Part shown: positions 1 through 13,612 of the stretch, piece by piece
How the letters are laid out: each line of letters begins with the position of its first letter
How positions within the stretch are numbered: position 1 is the first letter of the stretch
The notes under the pieces: generated by a model
What the model saw: only the letters and a program-made list of their open reading frames with translations
Database searches by the model: none
Told to the model about the DNA's origin: nothing
Program-made: the position numbers and the translations under genes
DNA from: Hermodice carunculata
Taxonomy: Eukaryota > Annelida > Polychaeta > Eunicida > Amphinomidae
Assembly: GCA_964020975.1 (NCBI GenBank)
Contig: OZ026621.1
Coordinates: forward strand, 95,916,005 to 95,980,004
DNA length: 64,000 bases
Direction of reading: 5' to 3'

Positions 1-3000
1 GTTCTGTCATCCTAAAAACGACAGTTTTGCATTGTTTGATCACACAATTGCACCATTCGTCAGGTTTTCACTGTGCATGAGCACGTACATCCAGCCGAGA
101 ACTTAAGCATGGCAGCTTTTTTCTTTCATGCAAAAGACTGCTCTTTAACAGAAATATACAGCATCGATGTGTTGAAAACAGAGCACATTTTATTTTAATT
201 GTATGGCAACATAAGTCACGTGAACCAATAATCCGTTAGCCAAGCTGCGGGGATTCCAGCCATTTAATGTTCATACGAGACCCTAGCATTGACATGATAT
301 CATGAACACAACGCCATTACGTGATTTGAGTGACATCAGGTCACATCGAGTGGTAAAATTATGTACTGGCACAACAATGTTATGATTTGTGTGTGTGTGT
401 CTGTCTGTCTGTCTGTGTTCGTTAAGGCTTAATACGAATTTCATATTGAGAGACAAACAGGTAAACCACACGAAAAAGCCAAATAATGCTATTCCCAAAG
501 GTTCAATCCGGACTTTTCTCCGAAACACCAGTATTGTTTGATATATAGTACATGACGATTGTTTCCTGTAAATTGTTATATTTCAGGTACAGTGAACTGC
601 AATGTGAAGAACGCGTCAACTCTCCATAATCACTTGATATAAATTCAGTGCATGTGTGTCTGTCTGTCTGTCTGTATGAATATATGTATGTGCTCACATA
701 TAATTCTGCTTCTGCTATAGTGAATGATTTTATCGTCAAAACATATTTTAACATTGACGAAAAGGGTAATGGATATGCGAGTTGAGAAAGCTGTTTATCG
801 CTAACGATTTCGCATTATTCTTATCAAATTAGACATGAGTAAAGCTCATATTATTTTATTTTATTATTTTTTTTTTTTTTTGGCAAACATTAAACTACAT
901 TGTTAATTAAATGGCAAATGTCTAGACCAATATGTTGAGTTATGAGTGGTGGAATTATGTAAATTATACACAACCAAAGCATTTTTATTTTGGGCCCATT
1001 CTTAAGGTTGCACATCTGCGCCAATTCTCGCTCTATCTTACACGTTACATTACTGCTGCCCGATACATGTTAAAGTTTTCAAATTAAAACAATGACAAAA
1101 ATGACTATATCTCTTATTGCATAAAAAATACCGTTTACATAACATCATCCGAGATAGCCCAGCAATTAAAATAGTCACAAAAAGCAAGGTCCAGTGGCGA
1201 GGGTTCGGGTACATGGATAAATTAAAAATTCGGTCCTGGCTTCGCTTTAAATGGTAGAGAGAATCACTTTTTACTTGAATAACTGAGGTCCTACCCTTAT
1301 AAAAGAAACAAGAGAACCTCGTCTGCTGTTGTTTGTCATCAACTGATGATGATGGATGATGGATGATGGAACCAGTCACATCTGGGTACTAGGCAAACTG
1401 TCAGCCAATCGTCAGAATGCAGGCATATGCAAGACCAAACGTGTCCGGACACAGTGATGCGACTTTGAGTATGCATATCAGAAGTTCTGCTTTTCAGGGG
1501 GTATTTGAACCATCTCATGACAGTTTCAAAGTAAAACTTTTGCCCCTCCCCCTCCCCGTTCTGAGCTCTGCCAGCAGACGTCTTTCCCCTATTGTCAAAT
1601 CCTGAAAGCATCCGCAATGGGTCTTAGAGGTAGAGGGTGCGATCTCTTGAACAGAGGTTGTATGTTTGGACAGTGTAGATGTTAATACTATATATGAAGG
1701 TGTCATGATATCGTGGAATACAATTCATTCTAATTCTCCAAAATGACAGCACAAGTTCATCACAGATCCAATGTTTCTACAAATTTTAAAGGATCTCGCT
1801 CTTGCGGTGTCAGAGAAAAACGCCGGACAGCGTAAAAGAAAGAAAGAAAGAACTCGAAAGGAAACAGAATGTCTAGGTTCGCCCCCAGACATAATTAACG
1901 GAAAAATAGATCAAGAAATAAACCGATTATCGTAATCTTTGTGATCAAGTATGAATCAACAAAACGCCATCCATTTTGAGAGACATGCCATTGGCAAGAG
2001 AGATTATACAAGCTAAGAATATTTACAGATATAAACTTTATTTCAGTTTATACAGATGTGCCGTAGTGGTTTTAGGGGCGAGAGCGTTAAAACATGGCTG
2101 TGGTTTAACTATGTATATGGAAAAAGGGTCTTTTTAATTTCGTTTTTTGAAAAAAATCGAGCCATTTGGGGAATGAAAATAACTGGATTCAGTTGATTAC
2201 TTTGGGAATTATCCATCATTTAACTTATATCTATTGGGACCAGAAACTGGCCACGTTTGGGTCTCAATAAGGCATACAAGAGCCCCTGAGAATATGTTGA
2301 TGCAGTGAGCTGTGTAAAGTATCATGAAACACAATTAGTACAGTACAGTCAAAAAAAAAATAGAATAAAAATCACGTCATATTTAAAAGGTAAGAGGCGT
2401 ACAGAGTATTTTCGTACAGCGTATAGGCATTTTAAAGTTTTCTTATCGTGTACAAAGTAAAATTCATTTACCGTATATCGAACTGAAGCTAGATGAACTA
2501 TACGTATAATTGGGTTACACAGGGATATATCTTTGTAGAATGCCCCTGGGTTTAGCTGAAATGATAATGGTCCTAAGGAATAAAGTGATGTACAACAAAT
2601 TAAGTCACAGGCAAATTCGTTTTGTTTAGCTGCACATTTCAGTTTTGATATGATGAATCCTGCCCTCTAATCTTGTATGCACCATGGGCCTTCGCCGATC
2701 CATGTATGGACGCATGGTGTGGTTTCTGCCAAGACCATACGCATCATTTTGCTGTCAAAAGCCGCTACTGACACAAGACTAATGCCTGCCGCACACTTTG
2801 GCGTAGTATCGTGCACTGTCGCGTTTAATTTTGAGGTGCAGTTTGTATACATATTGGAAACAAGTTTCTTTAACTGTTTTATGTGTTGCTGGCTTGTGTA
2901 GTCTAATGCATATTCAATCGCTTTGGTGCGTTTTTTGATATGTTCTTGCTCGAGTTGTTGATGTGTTTCTTTTTTGGAGGGAAATATAAACGCGGATCGA

Positions 3001-3240
3001 GCTGGGCGTCCCGTTGGTGCGGTTACGTGCAGTTATATGCGGTTTCATGCATTCGCACACTTTCATTAGCGATTTGAGGCGTTATTCGTTTCAGATGTGC
3101 GTTTTGGTGCGTTTTATAAAACCTGCCGGTGAACTTTTGAACATGTTCAAAACTTTTGGCGAACCGCGTGAAAAGATTTGTGTCTTGCGCTAACATGCGG
3201 TTACATGCAGTTCTACGGTTTTTCATGCCTTCTTAAGCAT
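1..3240. other. No gene recognised; simple repeats only
   Basis: I see no convincing coding exon here. Short mixed (TG)n(TCTG)n microsatellites lie at about 388-416 and 653-675, and there is a T run near 867-881. The short open frames have no recognisable domain and look random. At 3018-3054 and 3195-3229 there is an imperfect direct repeat built on GCGGTTACRTGCAGTT, about 177 bp apart, which may belong to an unrecognised mobile element. Confidence 0.6.
3018..3229. repeat. Pair of imperfect direct repeats
   Basis: The segments at 3018-3054 and 3195-3229 share GCGGTTAC-TGCAGTT and then GGTTT..CATGC in the same order and spacing. The sequence between them is rich in GTGCGTTTT-like words. The pair lies directly beside the MITE that starts at 3244, so it may be the edge of another element. 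I do not recognise a family. Confidence 0.4.
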
Positions 3241-3243
3241 TAA

Positions 3244-3719
3244 GGGTGGTTTTCCACGGAATCCGATCCGGTCGGTTGCGGTAACGGTTGTGATTGCATC
3301 AATAATGAAACAGTAGACATCCAACCACCAAAACTCGTTGCGTTTTTGTCTCCGTTTTCGGTTGCATTTTCGGATGCGATGGCATCTTTTTCTTTGATTT
3401 TCAACGCTTGCGATCCAAATTCGCATCAGTCGTCATAATAAACATTGAATATTACACATATTCTATTATTTTCTTGATAAAGAGCCATTAGAAAGAACTT
3501 TGCCAATAAAATTGTCTTACATTTACAGAATTAAGCCCGAGTCGCAGAAAAAAAAACGGATAGGAAAACGCAGTGAAAAACTGATAGACTGAGCTTTACT
3601 TTTTTCCAAATCGGGCACGAACACGGACAGCGAAGCGCAACCATTGCCGCAACGGACTGAATTGGATCCAGTGAAAAACAAAACAAACAAACAAACAAAC
3701 AAACAAAAAAACAACACCC
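3244..3719. mobile_element. MITE, PIF/Harbinger-like, with TAA target duplication
   Basis: The left end runs GGGTGGTTTTCCACGG and continues through ATCC, GTTGCGG and GGTTG. The reverse complement of the right end gives GGGTG, a (GTTT)n insertion, then GTTTTTCACTGGATCC and again GTTGCGG and GGTTG, so the inverted ends match over about 40 bases with scattered differences. TAA lies immediately outside both ends (3241-3243 and 3720-3722), which fits the TWA target preference of PIF/Harbinger elements. The 476-bp body has no convincing transposase. The (GTTT)n tract at about 3676-3707 seems to have expanded inside the right inverted repeat. Confidence 0.7.
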
Positions 3720-3722
3720 TAA

Positions 3723-6120
3723 CATGCATGTACATCGCGGACGTCTTCAGGTTGTACAGCACGGACGTACCATACGAGACGGAACAGTGACCTCATAATG
3801 GCATAGAGAGATAGTTTAATGATCAGCATCAATTATCAGCTGCTGATAAGACTTTGTCTTTTAAAATAATCGCCCATGCTTACAACAGATTTTCTTTCCA
3901 TACCTCTCGCTATATGCAAACGGTTTAATGAGATATTTCTCCAACTAAATCTAAAAGATATTTCAAATATGCTTTGAAATTGCATGGAAATGACCAGTCC
4001 GCTGTCTTAACACTTCAGTCGTGATTCAGTCAGACCATGGCACTTTTCAGGCCGTGCGAAATTAGAACAGATGATCTACTTTTATCCTGTGACTGAAGCG
4101 ATGCTGTTTCTGGTGAATTATTTGCCGCAAATCCAGGACCACCATTGTAATTTAGGGATTATATACAAATAAACCCATTCCAAAACTTCCATAGCCTATG
4201 TAATATTTCCTTCAGGTGACGAGAAAGACCAGATGGCTGCTCCGAGAGAGCATGTGACAAACGCTTCTATTAGCATACAGGCCACAGACCACAGTTATAA
4301 ATCCTTCTATTTTTCATATTAGCATTTTCCAGTCTAAAAAAATCAGCGTTTTGGTATTTTAAAATTTTGACGACGGCATTTAACAGATCAAAATATCAGA
4401 AAAACACGGACAATTTTTTGTCACATAATTCCCAGCTCATTATTTGGTGATAATTGAAATACGAAACAACACCTGGATGTCAGCTTTATACAGGTGTATG
4501 AACTGAGCTCTGGCCGGGGTCACATCATTGTCCTTCCTCACCATAAAGTTCCCACCTGATCTGGAAGACATCTACATGACCACGAATGAAGAAACTCTGT
4601 GATGCGGCAAACCTGCCTTAGCTGACTTTATTTAAACAGAAGCTACAACATGCTTTCCGATTTTACCACCACAGGTCACACTCTGTCAATGTAATGGTAA
4701 GCATGAAGGCTTCACAGACATACATTACAACCTATCGAACATGGGGGAGGAGTCTCAATCCAAAATCGAAATTTCACCAATGTATTGGAACTACACATTT
4801 TATCACGTATTTTCGAATGTAATGGTAAAGCGACATCTAGCGGGATCAGCATAAACCATGGATTAACTGATAAACGGGCTTGTTCACAAAACGTCGCCGT
4901 GTTTTACCCGGTGCAATATATTGCCTGTTATACCTTGTTAACATTTAATCTCACGCATGCAGACATAAAGAGAAACGTACACTAATATAACAATACGGTC
5001 TCCATGCATTGAAAAAAGAATTCTGCCAGCGATCATTTTAATCAACAAGAGGACACAATTACGTTTCGCCCTGGCTTTGGTTGCATGATGTTAGAGATAA
5101 TATGTACGTGGCTACTTTCTTTTACAGCCTTTGGATCCAAATGTGGTCGCAGCCGACCACAAAAAAAGTGCTGTTGATTACCGCGGATGTGGCAGTGCTA
5201 ATATGTAGTAGGCACAGCCTAAGATGGGAACGTCAGCAATACAATTTATCAATAATGACGTTTGTAGCGACAGATAAGATAGTTTGGTTTTGATTTTGCA
5301 TCTTCGACACATGCTGCCACCTGGTAGGACATTTGGCGCTGGTTCATAGTTTTCAGGTGAAACTGCTTGTGACACCGATAAGAATTTGGCGGCATGATGG
5401 AACAAGTCCTGTGTGTTCTTCATGTGAAAAAACTGGCCAAATATTTGTCAAACCACAGAGTCTCCACATATTTGGCAAGAGCACACCTTAAGACAGGAGA
5501 AACTGGTGTAATTTAACAGTAAACGTGTTTGTTCGTCGGCATGTTATCAAATGTAACCTGTTACTCTGTAATGTGACTCTAAGTAGTTTCATGAAAAATT
5601 GGCGCTCCTGCAGATGAGCATGTGTAAGATGGGTCTGATTGAGTTCCTCGTCTCAAACCTACAGTAATGCTAACTATATTGCCATATGAGCTGGGTATTC
5701 TACCGAAGAACAATTCAAATGTTATAAAGATTAAGGATACTTTTTGCTGTAATTTCGAGGCAGGGTATGAACATGATTTGTGCGATATTTCCGACGACAT
5801 GTTACAAAGCTGGACTGTCGTGTTTCCCAGCATGTGTGATAAAGCTGGCCCATCATCAACTGGCAGCAAGACTGAGACAAGTTACTGAATTCATGTGGAG
5901 AACCGTCATCACGTCGTCATGTCATCACGTTGTTGTAGACCTCGCTGCTTTTGTGGAGAAGAAGCAGTGACTGACATTTTTGGCAAAGCATGGTTGACAT
6001 TGCATAGAACTGTCTTCATTGCTGTCACAATTGACGCGTTCAATTCGTGGAGTCTTGATTCAAGCTATTAACATGCAGTGACTGGGTCATGTAATTGTGA
6101 ACATTTGTTATATAAAGCTC
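3723..6120. other. No gene or named repeat recognised
   Basis: Open frames are short, overlap on opposite strands and carry no recognisable motif. No RNA gene or long inverted repeat was noticed. The segment ends beside the BEL/Pao element and may include its 5' flank, but I could not define a terminal repeat. Confidence 0.5.
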
Positions 6121-6188
6121 ATTGACGCATGCAAGTTGTCAACTTCTCTATTCAAGTTCCTATCGTTATGTATATAAACATTCAATGA

Positions 6189-9100
6189 CTGAGGCACCGA
6201 AGAAGCTTTGTTTGTTACAGAAAGTTCTCAAATTTGGTTCTCAATTATATGATCAGTTGAACAGTGTATTTAGTAAGTTTGTGCAGTGTCACCTGTCCCT
6301 TGTTGCATATGGTGCAGACTCCAATATAGTAGAAATATTCACATCACACCAGAAAGGCAAAGCAGAGTTTGATCAAAGGTTTAAAGACTGGAAAGCTGGG
6401 TGTATCGAGAAAGAAATGTTGCAAACCAGTGTAAAGGTTGGGGAATCTGCTGCCAAGGGGCCAGGCTCCAAGACTGGTTCTGTATGTAGTTCCAGTTCCA
6501 GTTTGAGGTTATGTGAAGCTACACCAAAACAAGCTCTAGCTCAGGTAAAAAAGGCAGTTAATAGAGCAGCAGAAAATAAAAACTGAAAAGCAGGAACTAA
6601 CACGTGAATTTGAGCTTCTTCTTGTTCCAAATGAGCTCAAATTGGCGGAAGTCGAAGCAACTTTCTGGTGGTCTGAGGTTGATTAAGAGGCTACTAAGGT
6701 ACACAATGTGCAAAATGTAAATGAACCTATGGTATTCAAACAAGATACACATACTGCAAACAATATGCAAAATGTGAATGAACTAGAGGTGAGCCAAGGT
6801 TAGGGGGGGGGGGGCATGAGGCATCTTCCTACACCCCACCCTTACAGCAAACATATGTCATGCCCGACCCATATCCTCCTCATCCAGGGCAAAATTATAC
6901 AGATATAGTTTCTGCTGTACAAGAAAGTATCAGTATGCCTAAGCCTGAGCTGCTGACTTTCAATGGAGATCCCACAGACTATTGGAAATTTATCAGTAAC
7001 TTTGAGGCAAATATTTCTGACTGCATACAAGATAACAGGTTAAGACTTAGCTACTTTATCCAACTTTGCCAGGGTGAGGCATGAGAGTGCATTGAAGACT
7101 GTGTTATTCTTGATCCTATGGTTGGATATGATAAGGCTCGAGATATTCTGAGCCAATGTTATGGCAGTCCCCACAGAATTGCGTGATAGGTGACAGTAAG
7201 TTGCGATTGGACAAGGTCTGGACAGTAGATACTCTTCCAGTGTCTGAAGATAGCATCCCTCGGAAAGAGGATCTTGAGTCATGGCCTCACATAAGTGGCT
7301 TGGAGTTCCCTGAGATCAGTAAAAGGGAGGTCAACCTCCTGATAGGTAGTGACATCCCTGAGGCATTTTGGGCTCAGGAAGAAAGGCAAGGCAGGAAAAG
7401 AATGCCTTACTAAGTCCATGCCCTTCTGGCATTTACCCTGATAGGCCCAACTAAATGTACCTGTGGGATCAAAGGGTTTACTGTGCATTTCATGCAACAT
7501 AAGGAAGACTTGCTGTAGAAGCAAGTTGAACAATTTTGGAGTGCAGATTTCAATGAGACGTTTGCCGACAGTAAGAAGGCCATGTCACATGAAGATAAGC
7601 GTGCCCTTGACATAATGAGAGAGACTGTTACAAAGGTTGATGGTCGTTATCAGTTAGCTTTGCCATGGTGTCACTACCCCCTTTTCTTACCAAACAACAA
7701 ACCTATGGCTGATGCCAGGCTACGTCTCTTGAAAAGGAGGCTGGTTAAGGATGACAATTTGCATGCCAAGTACACAGAAACTATGTCTCAATACATTGAG
7801 AATGGGTATGCTAGACAAATACCCCATGATGAAATTGAATACTCGAATGGACCAGTGTGGTATCTCCCACACCACCCTGTTTGCAACCCTCATAAGCCTG
7901 AAAAGACCAGAGTGGTGGTTGATTGTGCAACCAAATACCATAGCACGTCTTTAAGCGATCAACTGCTCCAAGGACCAAACCAAACAAATCGCTTATTAGA
8001 AACTTTGCTGTGCTTTCGTCAGAGTCCTGTGGCTGTAGCCACAGATGTGGAGTCTATGTTTTATCAGTGTCGTGTAGATCCACGAGACATTGATGCTTTG
8101 AGGTTTCCATGGTGGGAGGACGGTGATCTCACAAGTGAACCGAAGGAGTACCAGATGTTGGTACACCTTTTTGGGGCAACCTCCTCACCTAGTCTGTTGT
8201 GGCTTCTGTCTTTTGAAGACTGCAGAAGACTATAAGACTGATTATCATTCAAAGACCATCAATGCTGTGTATAGCAACTTTTATGTCAATTATTTGCTTC
8301 AGTTGGTAAATACCGAATCTGAAGCCATGCAGCTGCACAGTGAAATATGTGAGCCAAGGGAGGATTCAGGTTGACCAAGTGGGTCAGCAACAATGAAAAT
8401 GTGTTGGCCACTGTTCCGGAGAATGAGAGAACAAAATCTGTTGTAAATTTAGATCTTGGTGACATCCCTGTAGAACGGCCCTTGGCATAGACTTGAATGT
8501 AGACTCTGACATGTTTCAGTTTAGATCTATCAAGATGGATAAACTTGAAACACGACATGGCATACTGTAAGTAGTCAGTTCACTGTACGATCCACTTGGG
8601 TTCATCACCCCTGTTACATTGACTGCAAAGAGGTTGATACAGGACTTATGCAAACAAGGTTTTGGGTGGGATGAGAAAGTTTCTGAAAGCACATCTTCAC
8701 CCGGAATGAGTGGCTGAATGAGCTTAAACAGCTTGCACATGTTGCAGTTAACTGATGCCTTTTGCCTGCAAATTTTGGTGACACAGTTAAGTGCAACTCC
8801 ACCATTTTGTAGACGCAAGTGAATATGGGTTTTGAGTTGTTTGTTACCTTGGGTTTGTTTGTGTGAGTGGAAGAGTACACTGTTCCTTTGTAATGGGAAA
8901 ATCGCACCTTTCACCAATTAAATCAGTTACCATACCAAGGCTGGAACTGTCGGCTGCTGTTATAGCAGCAAGATTAGACAAAATAATCAAAGATGAACTG
9001 GACATTTCAATTGATGAGTGTGTCCTGGTCAGACTCGACAACTGTACTGCAGTATATCAACAGTGAATTGAAATGATTTAAAACATTCGTAGCCAACCGC

Positions 9101-10690
9101 TTGACAGTAATCCATGAGGTATCAACTCCTGATGCTTGGAGATATATAAATTCAGCAACAAATCCAGGAGATTTAGCTTCATGGGGCTTCAAGGTCAGTG
9201 AAAGTGAAAAACTTCAAGTTTGGTTGCATGGGCTTCTCTTCCTGTGGAAAGACAGAAGTGAATGGCCTGCACAGCCACAGTGTCTGCCCTGTTTGTCACA
9301 AAGTGACTCTGAGATAAAGAAACAGGTTCAGGTCCATTTGACTTGTGGGTATACAGGAATGGAGAGTCTCTTCCTCTTGGTCAAAGCTGCAGAGGGCAGT
9401 AGCTTGGCTTCTGCATTTTAAGCAGTACTGTATCCAGCGTTATCAAAACACCTTGCAGATGAAAGTTTTTCAGGGCAGGATTACAGGCAGCAGAACTTCA
9501 AACAGTAAAGTGCGTACAATATGAGGTGTTCCCTGGGCTTATTGAAAGTCTCACTTTCAGGGATCAGAGTCTTACACTTGTTGGGGATAAGAAAATAAAT
9601 AGGTCCCTTCAGAAGCTCCGCCCAATAGTGCAGAAGGAAATAATAAGAGTTGGAGGCAGTCTTGAGAGAGCACCCCTAGACAATGAGTCAAAACACCCAG
9701 CAATTTTGTCCAGCAAGCACCATGTCACCAAACTGGTTGTTCAATATTACCATACTATTGTGGGACGTTCTGCACCACGCATGTTTTGGCAGCACTGAGG
9801 GAAAAGTTTTGGGTCATAAAGGGACTATCAGCTGTGAAACAAGTGCTGAAAAAATGCTTTGATTGTAAACGAAGAAAGGTGGTTCCAGGCAAGCAGTTTA
9901 AGGCCCCACTACCAGCGTTCAGAGTATCTGCAGATGAGCCACCATTCTCATATGTTGGTGTTGATCTCATATGGTGGTGTGGATTATTTTGGTCCTATGT
10001 ATGTCAAACAGGGTAGAACCCAGGTTAAGCGTTATGGCTTCTTATTCACATGTATAACGAGTAGAGCTGTTCACATCGAAAAAGCAAACTCACTCGAGAC
10101 TAGTTCATTTTAAGCATCTCTGTACAGATTTAATAGTCGCAGAGGGAAACCTAAGAAGATATGTAGTGACAATGCTAGCAATTTCAGAGGCAGTGAGTTG
10201 GAGCTGAAGGAGCTACCTGAAGCCTGGAATCAGCAAAGGATTTCAGACTCTTTCCATCAGTAAGAAATAGAGTGGCATTATAACCGCCCCACCCACCCCC
10301 CAGCAGCTGGCCACATGGGATGGGCCTGGGAGCGAATGATTCGCTCCATGTGCAAGCTTTTAAAGGTGCTACTAAACGAACAGTTGGTGTCAGATGAAAC
10401 ACTTCTGACCCTTTTGTCCAAAGTGGATAAAATCTCAATTGATAGCCCGCTAACTCCAGTGGTGATGTGACGGACCCGGACCCACTTACTCCAAACAAAT
10501 TGCTGCTTCTCAGGTCCAACTCTAGTTTACTGCCTGGTGTGTTCTGTTATGAAGACAATTATTGCATCACCGTTGGCGTTAGGCACACTACCTAGCTGAC
10601 ATCTTCTGGCGTAGGTGGATTAGGGAATACCTGCCAAGACTACAAGAACGCCGAAGATGGCTAATGAGCAAAAGAAACTTCAAGGTCAAT
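6189..10690 (+). mobile_element. BEL/Pao LTR retrotransposon, decayed internal region
   Basis: Fossil retroelement of the BEL/Pao family, read on the + strand. Parts recognisable in order are a gag-like region (about 6189-7090, ending in a segment typical of the Pao gag domain DUF1759), the reverse transcriptase region (about 7580-8240, the longest open piece), an RNase H-like region (about 8850-9070), the integrase region with its zinc-binding part and core (about 9600-10250), and the family's C-terminal tail just before 10690. The parts lie in the canonical order over a near-normal length. The element is clearly broken, with on the order of a dozen or more lesions, so it looks old and inactive. 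I could not identify flanking LTRs with confidence, so the ends are approximate. Confidence 0.85.
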
Positions 10691-10699
10691 GATTTGATC

Positions 10700-12780
10700 T
10701 TTTATTAAACTTTATTGACAACACTTTCTGAGCAGACATGAATTGTTGACATAATTTCTATAAAGCGCAGTAAGTTGCAGACTTTTATGTAAATAAATCT
10801 GCAAATTTCCCAGGATGCATAAAACAGGCAGTGGCGCCGTCCATGTGCGCATGCGCAGTAGGTGACGAAGAAAGTCAAATCCAAAGACATTATACTGAGT
10901 AGTCTTCTGATTGGATGATTTAACGTTCTGTTATGCCTTGTATTTATATGTGTTAATGGTAAGACCTCGCTGACGCTCCCTATTAATATCCAGTCTTTTT
11001 GCTCAGGTTCGTTGAAAATAAGTACTAAAAATTGGTGTGTCTCCTGAAAGGCACCATTATTTAAAGGGGGTGTCTGGGGTCAGCAACTTAGCCAATCGAT
11101 GCTTCAAGTTAATGTTGTTACGTTTCGATTTGCCAAGTTAGACCTACACATTACATTCATGAACATAAATATTCCAAACTAATACTGACAGTAATTGATT
11201 GTGGTGGCACTTTACACTTTTCGTGGAGTGTGTTTATACCTTCCATAGTATACCTCTTTTAAAATATGGCAGTCCCACCAATGCCAACAGCACATATGTG
11301 ATTGCGGAAACCCGATGCGAGGGGCTTCCCACAGGGATTAACGCATTTCAACAGATAAAACAAATGCACTTTAAGGCCGAGTCATGAAATTATATGTATG
11401 AAATATCTCAATCATGTTTTTCTTAAAGTTATCACAGTTCCCAGAAAAAAAGATAGACACTTATTCAGTTCACAGATATTGAGTATTGACTCATACCTGA
11501 GTAACTAAACTCTCCCTTGGGACCTTCCATATCGTTCGGCCCTCTCTGCATCGGTCACAGCTCACTTCTAGCACATGATATTACAATCAATGGAATTACT
11601 TTCTGAGCGTGCAAGTGCCTTCCTTTCCAGCTTGAAACTTGTCAAGTCCTGCCCTCCCTCCCAACGTAAAAGTGGTGTAACGTCGTTACCAGAGTGGAAA
11701 GTTGCTGAGGGACATTCAAATTCAAGTAGGATAAAGTGTGCTTGTCTCAACTGTTGTGGAGAGAGGGAGGGAGGGATGTTGTAAACCTAACATTCTGCAT
11801 TCATTTTTTCACTACTTTTGCGGAACTTAAAATAGCCAAATAGTATTACCAAACTGATTATTTCCACACTGTGTTGAATTACAATTATGAAACTTTTGCT
11901 GCAGTATACGTGAATTAGAAATCAATAATTTTGTGCCATGCACTCATTTCGTGATTAATACTGAAAACCACATATCACTTATGCCTCACTCACTTTTACT
12001 ATCCATATCCAAGAACTAAAATAACCATATAGATCCCTTTCTCATTCATATTTTTTATTTTTTATTTTTCAAATAATTAAAGAACATTCTATTGTCCAAG
12101 ACCGATTGACAAATAAAATCTGACAACTTTCACCATACTGAAAGTCGGAGTGGGTCTTCTCATAGAGATGCGTCTTCTAACACAGAATTTACGGTGTCTA
12201 TCGTGTGACTTTCCGTGTATGGAGAACCAATCATATTAGTCAATTATTTGTACCATAAGGCTATCCAGAATAAATAAATCTGTTTGAATCAAATTGAATT
12301 TATCTTAGTGCAATTCGTTGTATGGAGAATAAACCAAAAATTTTCGACGTAAGCATACAGATTAAATTTTGAAATCCTGGAATAAAAATGTCAGACATTT
12401 ATGTAAATTTTCGCACAGACACACACAAAATTCATTCAGTTTTTTTACCAATAACTCGTATATAAGAGAACTTTTATATTTTAGAGCTTTGCAAATAATC
12501 CAATGATGAAACTTTTGACCAACGAATGCGTGTTATTTCTTGAAAAAGTTTGTACTGGTAATAATGTAACAATGATTGAAAGCATTTATAAGTTAAACAA
12601 GAATTACTTTGGGTTGGAGTGCAAGAGTGTATCATATTGTGAAACGAAAGTTGGAGAAATACGTGAGAAAAATCAGTTTTGTGAAGAAACACAGCTGATA
12701 ACTGAGATTTGGACATATTATATGGCAAATATCAGTTGGTTAGTTTTACAAAACAAGAATTAATGGGAATCCTGAGAGGT
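10700..12780. other. No gene recognised; flank of the BEL/Pao element
   Basis: The first few hundred bases may hold what remains of the element's 3' terminal repeat, but no matching copy was found upstream of 6189. Around 12262-12306, AATAAATAAATCTG and an AATCAAATTGAA word resemble a LINE 3' tail, weakly. An 86-codon open frame at 12503-12763 has no recognisable features. Confidence 0.45.
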
Positions 12781-12799
12781 CTCTGACTAGAACGACTTC

Positions 12800-13400
12800 A
12801 TGTTATAGAAGGGTTAAACAAAGGTGTTTACTCGGTGATGATGCTCCGGATCTCTGATTTTTTTTGACGAATTTTTCAATTCAAGTATTGTCAGTTAGTG
12901 TACACATTCATGTTGGTTATAAGTCAATGAGGTTTGCAATGGTAATTCATATTTTCGAATTCTCCAAAACCACGAGTCAGATTCCCTTCTACCCTCGTAA
13001 TGATGTTCCTTGGGTTAGTCTCTAGTTACCAACAGTGTCTTTAAATGATTTCGCACAAGTGAGTTATATATCTTTTCAAGATTTTTTAAAAACTTTTTTG
13101 TTCATTAGGTAAGTCTTTTTTTAAAAATCTCATAATCACTCAACCGATTGCGCTCAAATTGCATGGGAACACTTTTTAAGGACCCTGTAAACCAAATTTG
13201 GTACACTAGCTCCGCTGCGAGTTTTAGCTTAGGTGCTTGTTAGTCAGCTTAGCCTACAGGATGGGTCTGCGTCCGATGTCCGTCTACAATTCACAATATC
13301 GACTTCTCCAAAACCATTGGCCTGGTGGGAATGCATATTGTGTGGGGCTCTATATTTTGCTCAATGGTCACGCTCCGTTGATTTCAGGTTTGTTTATTTT
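12800..13400 (+). repeat. Modular noncoding repeat family, copy 1
   Basis: This segment shares ordered blocks with the larger copies at 40.0-43.6 kb and 59.5-62.3 kb. The blocks are an arm like TTCTCCAAAACC..CAGTC, a block like CCTTGGGTTAGTCTCTA, a block like CAACCGATTGCGCTCAAATTGCA followed by GGGAACACTTTTTA, and a start block like AGCCTACAGGATGGGTCTG. There is no open frame. Unit order and orientation (+) match the other copies. Confidence 0.65.
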
Positions 13401-13449
13401 AAAATTTAAAATTTCATTTCTTTATTTATTATCCATTTATTTATTCACT

Positions 13450-13534
<85 letters not shown>

Positions 13535-13612
13535 TCATTTATTTATTTTTTATTTATTATTTATTTATTTATTTATTTATTTGTTTATATTTTTATTCAT
13601 TCATTCATTCAT
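13385..13612. repeat. (TTTA)n / (TA)n low-complexity tract
   Basis: A (TA)n run at about 13449-13534, broken by single G bases, is flanked on both sides by TTTA/TTTAT repeats and then a short (ATTC)n. Open frames across it, giving runs of Ile/Tyr, are artefacts of the repeat. Confidence 0.9.

Noticed and set aside
10700-10920. 3' LTR of the BEL/Pao element
   Set aside because: No matching sequence was found upstream of the element, so a terminal repeat could not be shown.
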